DNA of 64,000 nucleotides from Eupeodes corollae. Taxonomy: Eukaryota > Arthropoda > Insecta > Diptera > Syrphidae. Both the position numbers and the translations under genes were made by a program. Below are positions 12,284-23,944 of this stretch, piece by piece; position 1 is the first letter of the stretch, and each line of letters starts with the position of its first letter. Under the pieces are notes generated by a model, which worked only from the letters and a program-made list of their open reading frames with translations, did not search any database and was not told the DNA's origin. The stretch lies in NCBI RefSeq assembly GCF_945859685.1, contig NC_079147.1:57504946-57568945 (forward strand), in the 5' to 3' direction.

Positions 12284-14526
12284 AATTTTTGGTTTAGATC
12301 CGACATCAAAATATTCTATTGTCTCAATTTTGTTGAAATATAACCCTGTGAAGAATTAAATAATGGGTGCTTTTTATAGAACATTAAGTTGGCAATACTG
12401 TTTGAACTGACTTCAATTTTGTCAGCTGTCAAGGGAAAGCATTGATGACTAAACAAAGCTTCCTGACTGTGCAAATTTATTTTGAAAATCGTAATTCATG
12501 CTTAAATTTTCAAAACCAATTTCTTTCAGCGATGAAGATCACTTTTGGTTGAATTGATACGTCAATAAACAAATCTGCTGCATTTGGTGTGCTTTATGAA
12601 TTCGTGGAATAGTTAGTAACTTTTTAAGAACTGTGCTGACGGAAACATTACAGAACCATGACTACTGACTTTTACGTTACTCAATTGAATGACCATGATG
12701 TGAAGGTGCTGTTGTATTCAGTTCGTGACAGAATTGATTTATTGAAGGAAACATTTTGTAACTGAAAATTTGACCTCCAATTTAGGCTAAGTCCAAGAAG
12801 ATTATCTTTCGAATTAAATAAATTGTATGTCAATTTAACAAAAAACTTTGTTTCATTCCATTTTAAAGTTCTATTTGTATCAAAAAAAACCCTCATAATC
12901 TGTAATCGGTCCTTGTGTGCTTATTTGTGTTCTTTTAATAATTTTTTTTAGATCAAATTGTTATTTCAATAAAATTTTCAAAAAATACTTACATTTTTAG
13001 ATGCATACATTTAATTTTCCGTTTTTGAAAGCTTTTAACGTTCGAAATGGAAAATTCTGCTTACGGAATTTTGAATTTCGGAAGTATTTAATTTCATTCG
13101 ACCTTCGAAATTAAAAGTGTAAAATATTAAAAAGGAAATACAGAGCAGTGTCCGTTATTTTTATCGTTTCAAAGTTTTAATAGCAGAATATTATTTTTTT
13201 GACAATCAAAAATATTAAGAAACAAAAAAACTATATTAATTAAAACTATTTTTGTCCGAACTGATATTTTTCAATTTGCTTTTAAAGTCAGCGAGAAAAG
13301 GGTATCGATGTTATTACAACCTCTTACCAATTTTGTATTTTTAGCACCCTATGCTTACCAATTTATTATCCGGATATTTCATAAAAAATACGACATTATA
13401 AAAGCCGTACATTCATACAATTCCAAAATTTCAACATTAAGAGATTGTTTACCCTCTCAGAAGGCTCCTAAGTAAGTAACAATCAAATTTTGAATACATT
13501 TTGTACGGTCTCGAAAAGTATTCTGGGAGCTATAAATTAGAAAAAAGAAAATTTCAAGTAATACTCTTATTGAGCTTTTTATTTTTATAAGTGACGTGCT
13601 AGAGAAAAATTCAGCAAGAAAGATGCCAACAGAAAACATCCTTAAAATTCCCAACATAAAAGCTAAAATCATGACAAAAATATATTCGACTTAAGAGCCT
13701 TCACCTTATGAGCACAGATCATGTAACTATTTTAGTCGATTATATGTAAATGTGATTCTGTTTATGAAGTTGTTTAATTTTCTTTTGTAAGTCCCATAAA
13801 ACTTAAAAATGGTCTCGAATGTGACCCACAATGTTACTCTCTATTCGTTCCCATGAGTTGATAATTCTAAAAGTTTTTAAAAATATTAATAACAATATTT
13901 TGTGAAAGACAAAACAAAATATTTTATGCAAATAATACAAGCAGCTATGATTTCAATGTCTGTTTTCATTCTCGAGATATTTTAGTCATAAACTAGTTGT
14001 TACCAATTTTAATTAACATTTTTTCAAAACTTTTATTAATTAAACAAAAATGGCGATTGTATTTTTTTACGACAACCATCTTATGTTAAGAACAAAATTA
14101 TAAATACGATTGAGGCCATCCAAATAAAACGGAAGGGGGTCAAAATGCCTTTTGAAACGGTGTTTTAGTAATGAAAACAACAACAACGTTTTCAGCTAAA
14201 ATGTCTTCATTAATTTTTTTGTTTTTGTATTTAGTAACATAAAATACAAAAATTTTCCAATAATTTAAGCTCCTAGGCTGAAAATTGACATCTCCAAGAC
14301 GGATAAAAGAACAATTTTGGAATTTGGAGCGCAAAATATCGAGTATATCATGGCGCATCATTGACTGTTTGAACTAGAAGTCGTCCTAATGATTTCTTCA
14401 ATTTCAGTTAAAGAAAAATCTGTTTGAATAGCACTGTGATTTCCACCGAAAAGTCGTCCTCAGCTTAATTTTTTAAAAGAAAATGGTATAATATTGTAAC
14501 TCCTCCAAAACTTGCATCAAAATGTC
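12284..14526. other. 2.2 kb without recognisable gene
   Basis: AT-rich. One segment, 14312-14340 (TTTTGGAATTTGGAGCGCAA...), recurs at 15211-15240 on the other side of the LINE insertion and hints at an older interrupted repeat. Confidence 0.35.
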
Positions 14527-15145
14527 ACTTACTTACTTACTAAAGGTGGCGCTACAGTCCTTTGTGAACAAGGGCCTCACCCAACAAACTTCTCCATCTA
14601 GCTCGGTCTCTAGCTGGATGTCTGCAGTTTCGCGCTTCAAGTTGGTTGAGATTACTTTTCACTTGTGTGCGCCACGGTCTTCCTCTGCTGCACTGTCCTG
14701 TGGGTGTGGAATCGAAAACTTTCCGGGCCGGAGCATTGGTTTTATTGCCCTCTGCGTTTTCAGCGGAACCTAGGTAGACAAAGTCCTTGACAGCCTCAAA
14801 GTTACGTCTGTCGATCATGACGTGTTGACCGAGACGTCGGTGTTGTAAGCCCTTTCTTGAGGACAGCATGTACTTTATTTTGCCCTCATAAACCGTAATC
14901 CCATTTTTGCAGCCTCTGCCTCAATATCAATACTCACAAAAGCCCCATTGACACCACGCTGAGTTATTCCGGTTGTGTCAATGTCACCAGCATATGTTAG
15001 TAATTTAACAGACTTTGGAAAGTTAGGGCCTCTTGCGTTGACGTGGGAGCTCTGCGCTATTCTTTTAAGTACGATCTTAAAATAATAGCATGACAGCGCA
15101 TCACCTTGTCTAAAACCTATTTTGACATAGAAAGGTTCTGTTAAA
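14527..15145 (-). mobile_element. RTE-like LINE, 3' end (5' truncated)
   Basis: The minus strand carries the end of the RT frame: NLTEPF near 15140, then KVFDSTPTGQ, SRGRPW and RDRARWRSLLGEALVHKGL. The 3' tail reads GGACTGTAGCGCCACCTTTAG followed by (TAAG)n at 14527-14545. Relative to full RTE-type proteins, the region between FVYLGSAENAE and APARKVFDS is missing (roughly 100-150 residues). Same family as 16785-18975 and 23945-25895. Confidence 0.8.
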
Positions 15146-15639
15146 AAAAATGTAAATGGAGTAATTTTTTTTTCAAAATTCGATATCTCGAAAATGGATC
15201 ACCATTTATTTGCGAAATTTTGGAATTTGTGGCGCAAAATATGGGCTTTATGTCACTACTACAAAACTCGGATAGAAATGTCACTTATCAATGTATGTTA
15301 AAGTAGCCCTTAAGGGGAACTTTCTAATATTGGTTAGTATTTTTCTTAAGAAAATAGGGTAAATTCAATCTTAACAACTTTTAAATTTCCCAAGTTATAA
15401 TGTTTTCTATATCTTGAGATCCGGTGAAACCCCTGAAGCGCATGTTAAATTCTATTTACCCACTTTATAAGTTAAATCCATCAATAAGCAATCTTCATCA
15501 ACTTAGGTACATATAGTATAAATGTTATTTATTTTATCATACATAAACAAAACAAGCTTATTATAAATTGAATGTTTATGAACTTGGAATTATCTATCTT
15601 CTAGACGACTTCAACTTTATCAGGAAAAAATATGTGTTA
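15146..15639. other. Upstream region of the antimicrobial peptide gene
   Basis: AT-rich. The 15640-15730 part holds promoter motifs (listed separately). Otherwise nothing recognised. Confidence 0.4.
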
Positions 15640-15730
15640 AGATAAAAAATCGTAAGAAGTGGGATCTTCATTTGATTGATATATAAAAGGCAAACCCAAC
15701 TTAAAATTCAAGTAGTTGAGTCTTTCAGTT
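15640..15730 (+). promoter_or_regulatory. Core promoter of the antimicrobial peptide gene with GATA and kappaB-like motifs
   Basis: TATATAAAAGG lies at 15680-15690. An initiator-like TTCAAGT puts +1 at about 15710, 30 bases downstream; a second candidate, TCAGTT, is at 15725. Immediately upstream are AGATAA (15640-15645, GATA-type) and GGGATCTTCA (15661-15670, resembling the insect NF-kappaB consensus). Fly cecropin promoters combine Rel and GATA sites close to the TATA box, so immune and fat-body induction is a reasonable inference. Confidence 0.6.
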
Positions 15731-15767
15731 ATAAACAAAGTATAAAATAATAAATTAATCTTTTAAA

Positions 15768-16059
15768 ATGAAGTTTTTTAAATATTTTGCATTCCTTGCA
15801 ATTTTGATTCTTTGCTTGACTGCATCGAGTGAAGCCGGATTTGGAAAGAAATTCAAAAAAGCAATTGTAAGTATTTAAAAGTTTATTGTACATTCAAAAT
15901 TTTATTTGGAAAAACAAAATATTTTAGAAAAAAGCTGGCCACAAGATCGAGCATATGGGACAGAATGCTGCCAATACTATCCATAAGACAGCAGGAGCTG
16001 TTGCCGATGCTGGCAAAATTGCTGCCGGTGCAGCCGTTGTCGGGGGTATGCTGCCTTAG
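15768..16059 (+). CDS. Cecropin/stomoxyn-like secreted antimicrobial peptide, two exons
   Basis: Exon 1 is 15768-15866, the intron is 15867-15927 (61 bp, GTAAGT...TTTTAG, phase 0) and exon 2 is 15928-16059, giving 76 residues. Residues 1-23 form a signal peptide (MKFFKYFAFLAILILC, cleavage after SSEA). The predicted mature peptide of about 53 residues starts GFGKKFKKAI, continues with KIEHMGQNAANT and ends in an Ala/Gly-rich tail, KIAAGAAVVGG. An N-terminal Lys-rich amphipathic helix, a KIExxGQ-like motif and a hydrophobic C-terminal helix match cecropins and stomoxyn. The short intron inside the mature peptide is also a cecropin habit. It should be secreted and membrane-active against bacteria. 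It has a TATA promoter upstream and AATAAA at 16212. The family assignment is good; which subfamily is unsure. Confidence 0.78.
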
Positions 16060-16211
16060 AAATCAATTATAATTTTAAAACAAGCATAAAAATCGATGCA
16101 AAAACATGTCAACATATAAACACCACAATATGTTCAAGAAATAATTTTGAAAAATCACATTTTTGGCGTAATTTAAATTATCGATTTAAAAAATGGATCA
16201 AAGATCAAGAA

Positions 16212-16217
16212 AATAAA
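16212..16217 (+). terminator. Polyadenylation signal of the antimicrobial peptide gene
   Basis: AATAAA within AAATAAATAA, about 150 bases after the stop codon. Confidence 0.6.
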
Positions 16218-16230
16218 TAAATTTGTTGTA

Positions 16231-16784
16231 AAATAGTTAAAGTAATTAATATTAAAACGGAAAATATACTTATACTTTGTTACAATGTTTTAATTATATG
16301 TTAGTAATGTTTATTTCCCGCTGCTTAAAGAGGAAACCAAAGTTGATAGTTTTGTAAGTGTTTACAACGTAAACTACTCCGAGTAAGTAACCCATAAAGT
16401 TACGCTTAACAAGTTTTAATTGGTACATCTCATTTTCCGTGTAACTTATGTAACAAATATAGCTTAATAAATTATCTGTCTGAACATTGAAAAATATAAG
16501 CAATAACAATTATGAGTAAAACAAAATTGTATTCCATAAGAACAACAAGAAACAAAAGAAGTATTATAAAAAAAGGCCCTCCATCAAAATATATTTCTAT
16601 TTCACCGCCACTAGAGGCATTTTAAAAGAACTTTTGAAGACTAGATGGATAAGTGAAACAATGTATTTTGCAATTGTTTTTACAAATTTTACACAAAACC
16701 CACCAATCTTGAAATTTTTAATTGCGAGATTTTAACTCAGAACTTTTTTTAACTTTTAAATAATAACATAAAAAGAGAATGAAA
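16231..16784. other. No recognisable gene
   Basis: AT-rich spacer. A minus-strand open frame at 16294-16509 shows no family resemblance. Confidence 0.35.
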
Positions 16785-18975
16785 AACTGCGACATTTAAT
16801 ATGGTGCTACCGAGAAAACCAACAGCGCTTATTTAGATGCGAATTTGTCATTGGAGCCAGACTTAAACAAGAAGTCTTGAGCTATATGTGAGGAAGCCTC
16901 ATGACCATCCACATCAAGGCTAAATTTGACAACAAGAGCCTGATATGCGCGCACGCCCATGCAGAAGATTATATGAACAGTGTCCTAGCTACGTTATTTA
17001 AATTGTCCTGGGCGATTTTAATGCCAAGCTAGGAAGGGAAGACTTTTTTGATGGAAACCAGCCTGCACGACAACACTTACGACAACTGATTAAGGCTCAT
17101 AGATTTTGCCGCGGGGCGAATCGTCATGGTAGCCAGTACGTGTTTTCAACACCTCAACATCCACAAAAGAACTTGGAGTTCTCCAGATCAATCTACCTTC
17201 AACTAGATTGACCATATTGCGATCGACGTCAGACACGCTTTCAGCATCATGGAACTTTAGCCAAGGTAGCACTTCGGGTTTCCAGACCCAAGGCAAAACA
17301 AGAAATGCTGGGAGTAGGTACAACGTGGAACGGCTACAATCACAAGAGATCGCAAATCCTTCTCCGACTGAGTTACAAGTAACCTCTCTTTGCCGCGAAC
17401 ACAATATATTGAAAACCAGCGGCAACATTGCCAAGATGCAATCAGAGAAGCTGCCTTTGTCGTGCTGGGTTTTAAGCACCCACCAACAAGGAACTCCTGG
17501 TTTGATGCGGAATGTCGGCAGGCAAATGCAGCCAAACAACAGGCACGCAAAGTGGCGCTGCATAAAAGGACGAGAGCTGCTCATGAGCTCTATGAGCAGA
17601 AGAAGCCAGAGAAACACCGAAGAGGAACACTGAAACGGAATTCACAAGTCAATAAACCTAGAATTGAAGGCTGCAAAGACGAAAGTGGAAACATCGTAAT
17701 TGAATCGAAGTCAATGCTGATGATATGGAAGGACCACTTCTGCAGACTGTATAACGTCGACGACGAACCCAATTCCGCTGTCAAGCAGGATGATCCATTC
17801 AACATAGATGACGAAAGCCAACAATCCCTTCCTCCCGACTTAGACGAAGTAAAGATGGCCATATCTAAGCTGAAGTCTAATAAAGCCGCTGGAGCGGATG
17901 GCTTGAATGACGAGCTTTTTAAAGCAGCTGAAGATAAGTTGGTTAGGAGCATGCACCAACTTATCTGTAAGATATGGTCGGAAGAAAGCATGACCGATAT
18001 ATGGAACCTCAGTATTGTTTACCCGATACAGAAAAAAGGAGACCCTCTAAACTGCACCAACTATAGAGGAATCACTCTACTTAACATCGCCTATAAAATC
18101 TTCTCTGCCGTAATATGTGAACGTCTAAAGCTCATCGTCAACAACCTGATAAGTCCTTATCAGTGTGATTTTAGACCAGGAAAGTCCACAGTTGATCAAA
18201 TATTCACATTACTGAAGATCCTGGAAAAACCCCAAGAACACCAAATCGGCACCCACCATCTTTTCATCGATTTCAAGGCCGCATATGACAGCATCTATAG
18301 GGACGAGCTGTATAGAGCCATGTCTAGTTTTGGCATCCCTGCCAAACTCGTCCGTTTGTGCAGAATGACCATGAAAAATTCACGCTGCTATATGAAGGTT
18401 GGAAACAACTTAACAGAACCTTTTGATGTCAAAAAAGGTTTTAGACAAGGTGATGCGCTGTCATGCGATTTTTTTAACATCGTGCTTGAAAGAATAGTGC
18501 AGAGCTCACACGTCAACACTAGAGGCACTATCTTTCGAAAGTCTGTTCAATTACTAGCATATGCTGATGACATTGACATAATCGGAAGAACTCAGCGTGA
18601 TGTCAATGGGGCTTTTGTGAGTATTGAGGCAGAGGCAGCAAAAACGGGTTTAACGGTTAATGAGGGCAAAACAAAGTACAAGCTGTCGTCAACGTTACCA
18701 TCGACAGACGTAACTTTGAGGTAGTTAAGGACTTCGTCTACCTAGGCTCCGCTGTAAATGCAGAAAACAACAACAGTGCTGATCACGTAGAGCGTATGGA
18801 AACCAATTCTCTGGCCCGCGGATCAGGTGATGCGGACTAATTGAAAGTAACCTCACCCAACTTGGATCGCGAAACTGGAGACACCTAGGTAGGGACCGAG
18901 CTATATGAAGAAGTTTGTTGGGTGAGGCTCTAGTTCACACAGGACTGTAGCGCCACCTTTAGTAAGTAAGTAAAT
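16785..18975 (+). mobile_element. RTE-like LINE, nearly full frame with endonuclease remnant and complete RT core
   Basis: 16850-17250 is a damaged endonuclease (FNAKLGREDFF; stops). 17390-18724 is one open frame of 444 codons with WFDAECRQANAAKQQARK, SKLKSNKAAGADGLN, NYRGITLLNIAYKIFS, FIDFKAAYDSI, KKGFRQGDALSCDFFN and the catalytic LLAYADDIDIIG. Downstream come VKDFVYLGSA and then an abrupt jump to the C-terminal tail, so the usual thumb and C-terminal region is deleted. The linker near 17600 also lacks about 30 codons present in the 23945-25895 copy. The 3' end is GGACTGTAGCGCCACCTTT plus (AGTA)n. RTE/BovB-like by RT motifs and microsatellite tail. Confidence 0.85.
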
Positions 18976-21274
18976 AAAAATTATCATTTTTATTGAAAAA
19001 GTCTTGTTTTTATGCAATATATAGTCCAATGATAACGAATTTAGGAAAAGAGGTAAAAATTGCAGGTTGGAAAATTTCATGATTGCGTTCGGGACACTGT
19101 TGATTAAATTTTAAGCCATTGTTTAAAAAACGTTTATGAAATGCTTCCCATTTATGTTTTCAGTTGTGTGCTTGAAAATAGACTGTTAAGCAAGTAGCAC
19201 TAATAATGTTTTGTTTTATTCTCATGCATATTTTTATCTACCTCATCTTTTACACAGTTTATATTTTATATATTCTCGGAAATTTCAGACGGATTAGTGA
19301 ATGTTTTGAATTTTATTTTAATGTTTTCGTCAAGCGAATCTCACAAGACTTTTGTTTCATACATTTGTATCAATTGGGTAACATTCTTTTTGCTCCGCAC
19401 AAGAACGTTGCCACAAAAAAATAATTAATTAGTGCCAATTCGAATTTGTTTGAGGGTCATTTGACAAAAGCTGTGGCACAGACATTTTACATACCAATCT
19501 TTTGTTAAAATATTAACAGCAATTTATTTATATTTGTACTTATTCCTATTACGTATATAATGACTTCAATTTCTTACATTTACTTACTTATGGCACTACA
19601 GTCCTGTGTGAACTAGGGCCTCTTACATTTACATATCTTATTTTATATTATATTTTTAAATAAATGATCACCAACAAAATATGCCATTTCTTTTGACTGA
19701 ACCCAACATTTCATAGTGTTAATATTATTATCTTCTTTATTTACTTATTCTAAACATTTTTGTAGCTCTCCAGCCATTACATTTTTAGCGCAACTGAATA
19801 AATTTGTCAAATGATTAGAAATTAATCTAAAATGTTAACTTTTTTGCTTGATATATTAACATCTTAAATTTAAAAAGCTGTTAGCGGTCAAAGGCCGAAA
19901 AAGGGCACTTTGCGGCAACGCTTATTAGCACTTTTGGCAACATTTTACGTTTCTATTAATTATTCACTGACGTACTTTCTAATTATGTAAATGCTTGGGA
20001 AAAAAATAAAGTTTCTAAATCAAAATCTAAAACGGCGAAATATTTCATGAACAATTCAGAAATGTTTCTAAATTATTTTTGATATTTCTGTAATGTTGGT
20101 GTGGTCTAGACACACCTTAATAAAGGCAAGGTCTTGAGAATAAAAATCCGAAACTTTGCTTGGTTTATAAAAACGACGTTTGGAAGTTTTTGACTTTTGT
20201 TTTTTAAGGACCTGTGAATTGCCTTCCAAGATCTCTTAATGGAAAATCCTTAATTAGATATTAATATAAATCCACTTATACTATATTTTAGTTACAACTT
20301 TTCTCATAAAGTAATTGCATTTACTTACAAACGATTTCACAATAAACTCAAAAGTTGTCTTGAATAAAATGCAAATTGATTTCCATAAACTTTCCATTTT
20401 GAATACAAAGTACGAAAGACTTTCCTTCAAAAAAGAGGACCAGCACACAAAACAGCTCAACCTTTCAAGTTGTTATTACTATTTTACTTTACTTTACTTA
20501 CAGTATGACCAGACCATGATCTCTATATTTTGACGTTTTTAGCACCAAGTAAAAGTAATTTCCTCTTGTGAAAGTCCACTCACGTTCCACTGCCACTGGT
20601 GGTCTCTGGAGTCCTGTTGTGCACACTTTTCATTTTTATTTAATAAATAATATTATCCCTAACCCTTTGCCTGTCAGCTAAAAATTATATTCATATGTAC
20701 ATATATAAAAAGATGGAATCTTCTCGTTGAATATAGTAGTAATAACGTAATATCTACAAAATGTCCTTACAGATACCGCCAATGGCTATAATACAGTGGT
20801 TGGACTTGGACCAGGACATAAACACAATAAACATTGAATATTGACAAACAAGAAAAAAAGAAAAGAAGAAAGGAATAACAAACGGACTGGTGATAAAAAA
20901 CCGATACCAAAATGTTTTGTAGTCCTTGGCTCCTGAGTATTATGCACTGTCTTTTAGTCTTATTGCGTTGTATTCTGTTATATCCTTTTGGGCGAGTTCT
21001 TTTAATGTTACTTTTGAATATGATGATATCATTCATTTTTTCTTTAACTTCCTTCCTTTGCATTTTTCCAAGTTAAGATGGTATCTTATGGCGAAAGGAG
21101 TATTCCTCGTTTTACAATATTGAACCATTGGAGGGGACAGGAATTGTAAGCTTCTTGGCCCTGTTCATTTTTTGTACCGTAATAAATGGAAATATACTTT
21201 GTTTTCAGTCGGCTTTTTTTTGGACAATAATATCACAAATTGGTCAATAAATCAACTCATTTTTATTTTTCTGA
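18976..21274. other. 2.3 kb without recognisable gene
   Basis: AT-rich, with a 42 bp RTE 3'-tail scrap at 19583-19624. The open frames (19206-19424, 20315-20533, 20767-21123) are short, low-complexity and unsupported. Confidence 0.35.
19583..19624 (-). mobile_element. RTE-like LINE 3' tail fragment
   Basis: TTACTTACTTATGGCACTACAGTCCTGTGTGAACTAGGGCCTC is the reverse complement of the conserved 3' end plus the tetranucleotide tail seen at 18925-18975. Confidence 0.75.
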
Positions 21275-21366
21275 CATATTTGCTATACAATAAACGCCGA
21301 AACTGACATTTGAATTGAAGCCCACTGAAGACTCGCTCAGGTTCTATAATTGTTGTAAAATATAAC
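21275..21366 (+). repeat. Direct repeat, left copy, flanking a Tc1-like element
   Basis: CATATTTGCTATA...CCCACTGAAGACTCGCTCAGG...GTTGTAAAATATAAC matches 22682-22798 in the same orientation with a few substitutions and indels. The two copies bracket the Tc1-like transposase at 21600-22435. Confidence 0.7.
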
Positions 21367-21599
21367 CGTTCTGAGAAAGCACCCAAAGTAATACTCCTAT
21401 TTCTATTACGCATTTATCAATAAGACCTGAATTTGGCTCTAGATAGTAGCCCAATACCAAACGAATTGATTTTGTGGAAAAAAAAGGAAAAATCAGTTCG
21501 AAACATAAAGCTAATATTTTGTGTCTATCATGCCTCAATTTGACAACACGTAAAATTTCTTAGAGGCTGAATATTGCTCAACAAACTGTGACGTAGGGT

Positions 21600-22435
21600 T
21601 TGAAAAAATATCGTGAGACCGGAAAAAAGGATTTCGGTGGACCTTAAAAACGATCTGTGTCAAGCAACTGGCAAAGTGATTTTGTCAAGCTCATTGGGAA
21701 AAAGACTCGTGAAAGCTGGACATAGAGCACTCAAACCGGTACTGAAGCAGGATTTTTCAAAAAGAGTAAAACAAAAACGATTGATCAGAGCTCAGGAGAA
21801 CCTAAGTTGGACTCAAGACATGTGGAAGAATGTATCTTTTCGGACGAATCAAAATTTAAGCTCCATGTTGGAGATGTGAGGATCCTTGCACGGAGAGAAC
21901 AGCACTGCATTTTGCGGATGTCCCCCAAAACTGAAGGTGTGATGGTGTGGGGATGCTTCTCTTGAGATGAAAAAGGTAGAATGAGCTTTCTAGAATTGCT
22001 AAGTCAATGCAAAAACGTATTGGAGCCCACGGTGCTAGAGCCTTGCTGTTTCATTTTTCAACAGGACAATGCTCCTTGTCATACAGCCAAAATTGTAAGT
22101 ATGAACGTGTTTTTATATTTAGCATGAAAAAAGCTAAAACTTTTATGACTAAAAATAATATTTGAATTTGTTTAAAACGATGTTTTTAAAAAGTACTTCG
22201 CAGAAAATAATATTGGAGTACTAAATTGGCCTCCCTACAGTCTAGGTCTCAATCCAAATGAGAATATTTGATCTATAATGAAACTTGAGCTTGCGAAGAA
22301 ACGCCCAGAGTCAGTTGATGAATTAAAAAAAACTACTTACCCAGATCTGGAGCATAATGCCAGCATCCACTAACCTCATTCAATGTCTATCCGATTTGCA
22401 GCCGTAATAAAAACAAGAGGAGGTCCAACAAAGTA
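21600..22435 (+). pseudogene. Tc1-like transposase relic
   Basis: From 21700 the frame reads RLVKAGHRALKPVLKQ, KRLIRAQENLSWTQDMWKNV. It then shifts by one base near 21838 into FSDESKFKLHVGDV (first catalytic Asp) and VMVWGCFS followed by a stop. At 22050-22090 is FQQDNAPCHTAKI (second Asp), and after a gap LNWPPYSLGLNPNENI (Glu position). Together these are the DDE triad of Tc1-type transposases. Between the second and third blocks lies about 110 bp starting GTAAGT and ending TTTTTAAAAAG that could be an intron or an insertion. The N-terminal helix-turn-helix region is weak. Inactive. Confidence 0.8.
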
Positions 22436-22681
22436 CTAATCAGATATAATATGTTTCTGAAAAGCAATACACAAAAAAAAACAAAAAACTACACCAATAA
22501 AGTATTTTTCTTTAATCCTAAAAAATGAAGCAGTTCCTAAACAACTCATTTTTCGGTACAATCACTTTTTGCTCCCGTGACCATTTTAGAAAAATCTCAA
22601 AATTCTTATCATAAAACGATTTGAACCGCATAATAACAAAAACCCATATAAAAATACGACAAAATTCGAAAACAAGTTTGC

Positions 22682-22798
22682 CCAACATTTTTCGAACATG
22701 CATATTTGCTATAATAGAAATGTCAAAATTGACATTTTAACTGAAACCCACTGCGGACTCTCTCAGGTTCTGTATAATTGGTGTAAAATATTTATAAC
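22682..22798 (+). repeat. Direct repeat, right copy, flanking a Tc1-like element
   Basis: Second copy of the 21275-21366 sequence: CCCACTGCGGACTCTCTCAGG then TGTAAAATAT. Direct orientation, not inverted. Confidence 0.7.
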
Positions 22799-23944
22799 AA
22801 AGTTTCTATAGACAGGATATGGTACATATACTATAATTATGGCTTAAAATTCCAATTGGAGTTCATGGACTCCTGAAACTCGAAGAAATTTAAAAGGTTT
22901 CTGTTCTATTTTGATTTTACCACACTAAAGCAGGTAATAGGATGTTCGCCCCTTTGGCCATCCCGCCCTGGTTAGCATGTAGATTTCTACTGTTTCATTC
23001 CGCTTTCCTCAACTAACCCTATCACTTATGGGTGACGACAAAATACAAAAAGAAACAAAATAGGAAATGCCCTTTCGATTGGAAAAAGTCATAAATAAAT
23101 AAGCATCATGCGGCGATTCCTAATAATTTTATAAAACTAAAAAAAAAAGTATAAGAAAATAGAATCAAGAAGATGACAAGTTTTATTCCATTAAAATTAT
23201 TGGTCAGGATGTTGAAAGCTGGAGGCTGCCGCCGCGCCGTCCACCGACCAACGCACGGTCACTACCATACCACCCCAGCTGAAAAGAGTCCTTGTAATTC
23301 CTTTCGATACTCTATCTTTAGCAGATATCGACTGACAATGAGACTGAGAACTGATACAAAATTTATATCAAAATCCTAAGTGGTTTTGTTGGTTTAAGTT
23401 GGTGGTGGAGACATCAGATATACAACAAAGAAAAAAGAAGGGTTAAATCTTATCAACTTGTATTTATCTATTTATGTATCTGTTGTTGTTTTTCCGAAAG
23501 TAGGGAGTCAAATATAAGGGGTTTCAGTTCCTCGAGAAAGGATTGAATGATGTCAAAAGGCTAATGGGTGTATGGATGCGTAAAGGAAGGCTTATATTTG
23601 TGCGATGGGACGGTTTGATCTGCCACAATCGTAGATTGTGTTTTTGTTGATGATGGAAAATGCAACAGGGAATTGAAAAAGAAAGTATTTCGTTGGAATG
23701 GGTAAGCAAACCACAGACGCACTACACGCACTTGAGCAGCGAAGTGCGTTTTCCGATGACCATTTCAGTAAAGTGATTTTATTTTTTGACAATGATGTCG
23801 ACTATCGATGTATATCGGATTACTTTAGCAAAAGGCTTTAAAGAGGGTGAAATTTAAAGAAGAAATTGTTAGTTCCTTTTCATTTCAGTGGAATTACATA
23901 AATCTGTCTCTTTATCGTGTGTTCTTATCTGGTCTCGTCTTCTT
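22799..23944. other. 1.1 kb without recognisable gene
   Basis: Somewhat more GC-rich at 23220-23290 but with no supported coding frame on either strand. Confidence 0.35.

Noticed and set aside
17090..17617. 175-codon minus-strand frame
   Set aside because: Antisense shadow of the RTE-like LINE frame.
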